From NCBI GenBank assembly GCA_964575975.1, contig CAZNTU010000140.1:1-14593 (forward strand): a stretch of 14,593 bases of DNA, read 5' to 3'. The notes under the pieces are model-generated. The model saw nothing but the letters and a program-made list of their open reading frames with translations, was not told where the DNA came from and did no database searches. The stretch is from G963674505 sp964575975. Its GTDB lineage: Bacteria > Desulfobacterota > Desulfobacteria > Desulfobacterales > SKZT01. This document shows, piece by piece, positions 14,156 through 14,593 of the stretch; the first letter of the stretch is position 1, and the number at the start of each line of letters is the position of its first letter. Made by a program: the position numbers and the translations under genes.

Positions 14156-14593
14156 TCAAGTTCCCATGTCCCAGGACGCCAGGTACTTCTCCTGCTCGGG
14201 AGTGAGCTTGTCGATGTTCACGCCCATCGCGGACAGTTTTTCCTTGGCGATGTCGTTGTCGATGTCCTCGGGCACCGGGTAGACGTCCGGGGCAAGCTCT
14301 CCTCCCTTTTTCACCATGTACTCGATGCTGAGCGCCTGGTTCGCGAAACTCATATCCATGACGCTTGAGGGATGGCCCTCGGCCGAGGCCAGGTTGACCA
14401 GGCGTCCCTCGGCCAGGATGTTGACGTGGGAGCCGCCGGGCAGGGTGATCTCCTCCACGAACTCGCGGATCATGCGCCGGGCCGTGGCCTTCTCATAGAG
14501 GGACTTGAGGTCGATCTCCACGTTGAAGTGCCCGGAGTTGCACACGATGGCCCCGCTTTTCATGACCTCGAAGTGCTCGTAGCGGATGACGTG
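14156..14593 (-). CDS. ahcY: S-adenosylhomocysteine hydrolase, C-terminal part, 5' end beyond window
   Basis: 145 codons plus a TGA (14156-14158) are visible; the frame is open to the right edge, and a Met at 14563 is internal, not the start. The enzyme splits S-adenosylhomocysteine into adenosine and homocysteine with bound NAD and keeps the methyl cycle running. The visible part holds the end of the NAD-binding domain: VMKSGAIVCNSGHFNVEID (the GHF-EID signature), then GRLVNLASAEGHPSSVMDMSF and NQALSIEYM, and a helical C-terminus with VPEDIDNDIAKEKL. It ends in SWDMGT without the KPDHYRY-type tail of the classical bacterial and eukaryotic form, which places it with the shorter archaeal/Thermotoga-like type. 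It is convergent with the TPR gene. Confidence 0.95.
   Translation of the reverse strand, partial: HVIRYEHFEVMKSGAIVCNSGHFNVEIDLKSLYEKATARRMIREFVEEITLPGGSHVNILAEGRLVNLASAEGHPSSVMDMSFANQALSIEYMVKKGGELAPDVYPVPEDIDNDIAKEKLSAMGVNIDKLTPEQEKYLASWDMGT

Overview
The window is a moderately GC-rich stretch of bacterial chromosome, probably from a draft or metagenome assembly because it contains a run of exactly 100 N. Genes are tightly packed with Shine-Dalgarno sites. Multi-PAS sensor kinases, an LPP20-type exported protein, a probable TPR lipoprotein and a SahH lacking the usual C-terminal KPDHYRY-type tail suggest a Gram-negative lineage, perhaps near Desulfobacterota or another deep-branching phylum. 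I cannot name the organism.

Layout. (1) 1-2355, minus strand: a large membrane-anchored multi-PAS sensor protein cut by the left edge (785 residues visible). (2) 2356-3334: a gene-free spacer holding the assembly gap, which is bounded on both sides by the same 55-base sequence. (3) 3335-5146, plus strand: a cytoplasmic PAS / HisKA_3-type histidine kinase with a C-terminal NarL-like receiver. (4) 5138-6253, minus strand: an unusual two-part protein whose N-terminal half looks like a SLOG-type Rossmann domain and whose C-terminal half carries ADP-ribosyltransferase-like sequence features; its 3' end overlaps the kinase. (5) 6614-7822, plus strand, divergent from it: an AlbA_2 (Schlafen-type) plus HATPase_c_4 regulator. 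(6) 7964-12420, plus strand: a thiamine uptake and activation operon, thiB-thiP-thiQ-thiN, with overlapping or near-abutting genes. (7) 12475-13347 and 13421-14017, plus strand: an exported LPP20-like protein and a TPR lipoprotein. (8) 14156-14593, minus strand: the C-terminal third of S-adenosylhomocysteine hydrolase, cut by the right edge.

Functionally the clearest unit is thiamine salvage: ThiB captures thiamine in the periplasm, ThiP and ThiQ import it with ATP, and ThiN converts it to thiamine pyrophosphate in one step. No TPP riboswitch consensus is visible ahead of thiB. In its place there is a structured leader that ends in an intrinsic-terminator-like hairpin only six bases before the ribosome binding site, which suggests attenuation by something other than the usual THI element.

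The most novel-looking segment is 5138-7822, where the SLOG-like/ART-like protein and the AlbA_2 regulator are divergently transcribed. Both domain classes are common in nucleotide-signalling and conflict systems, so a stress or defence role is a reasonable hypothesis, but it rests on motif reading alone.
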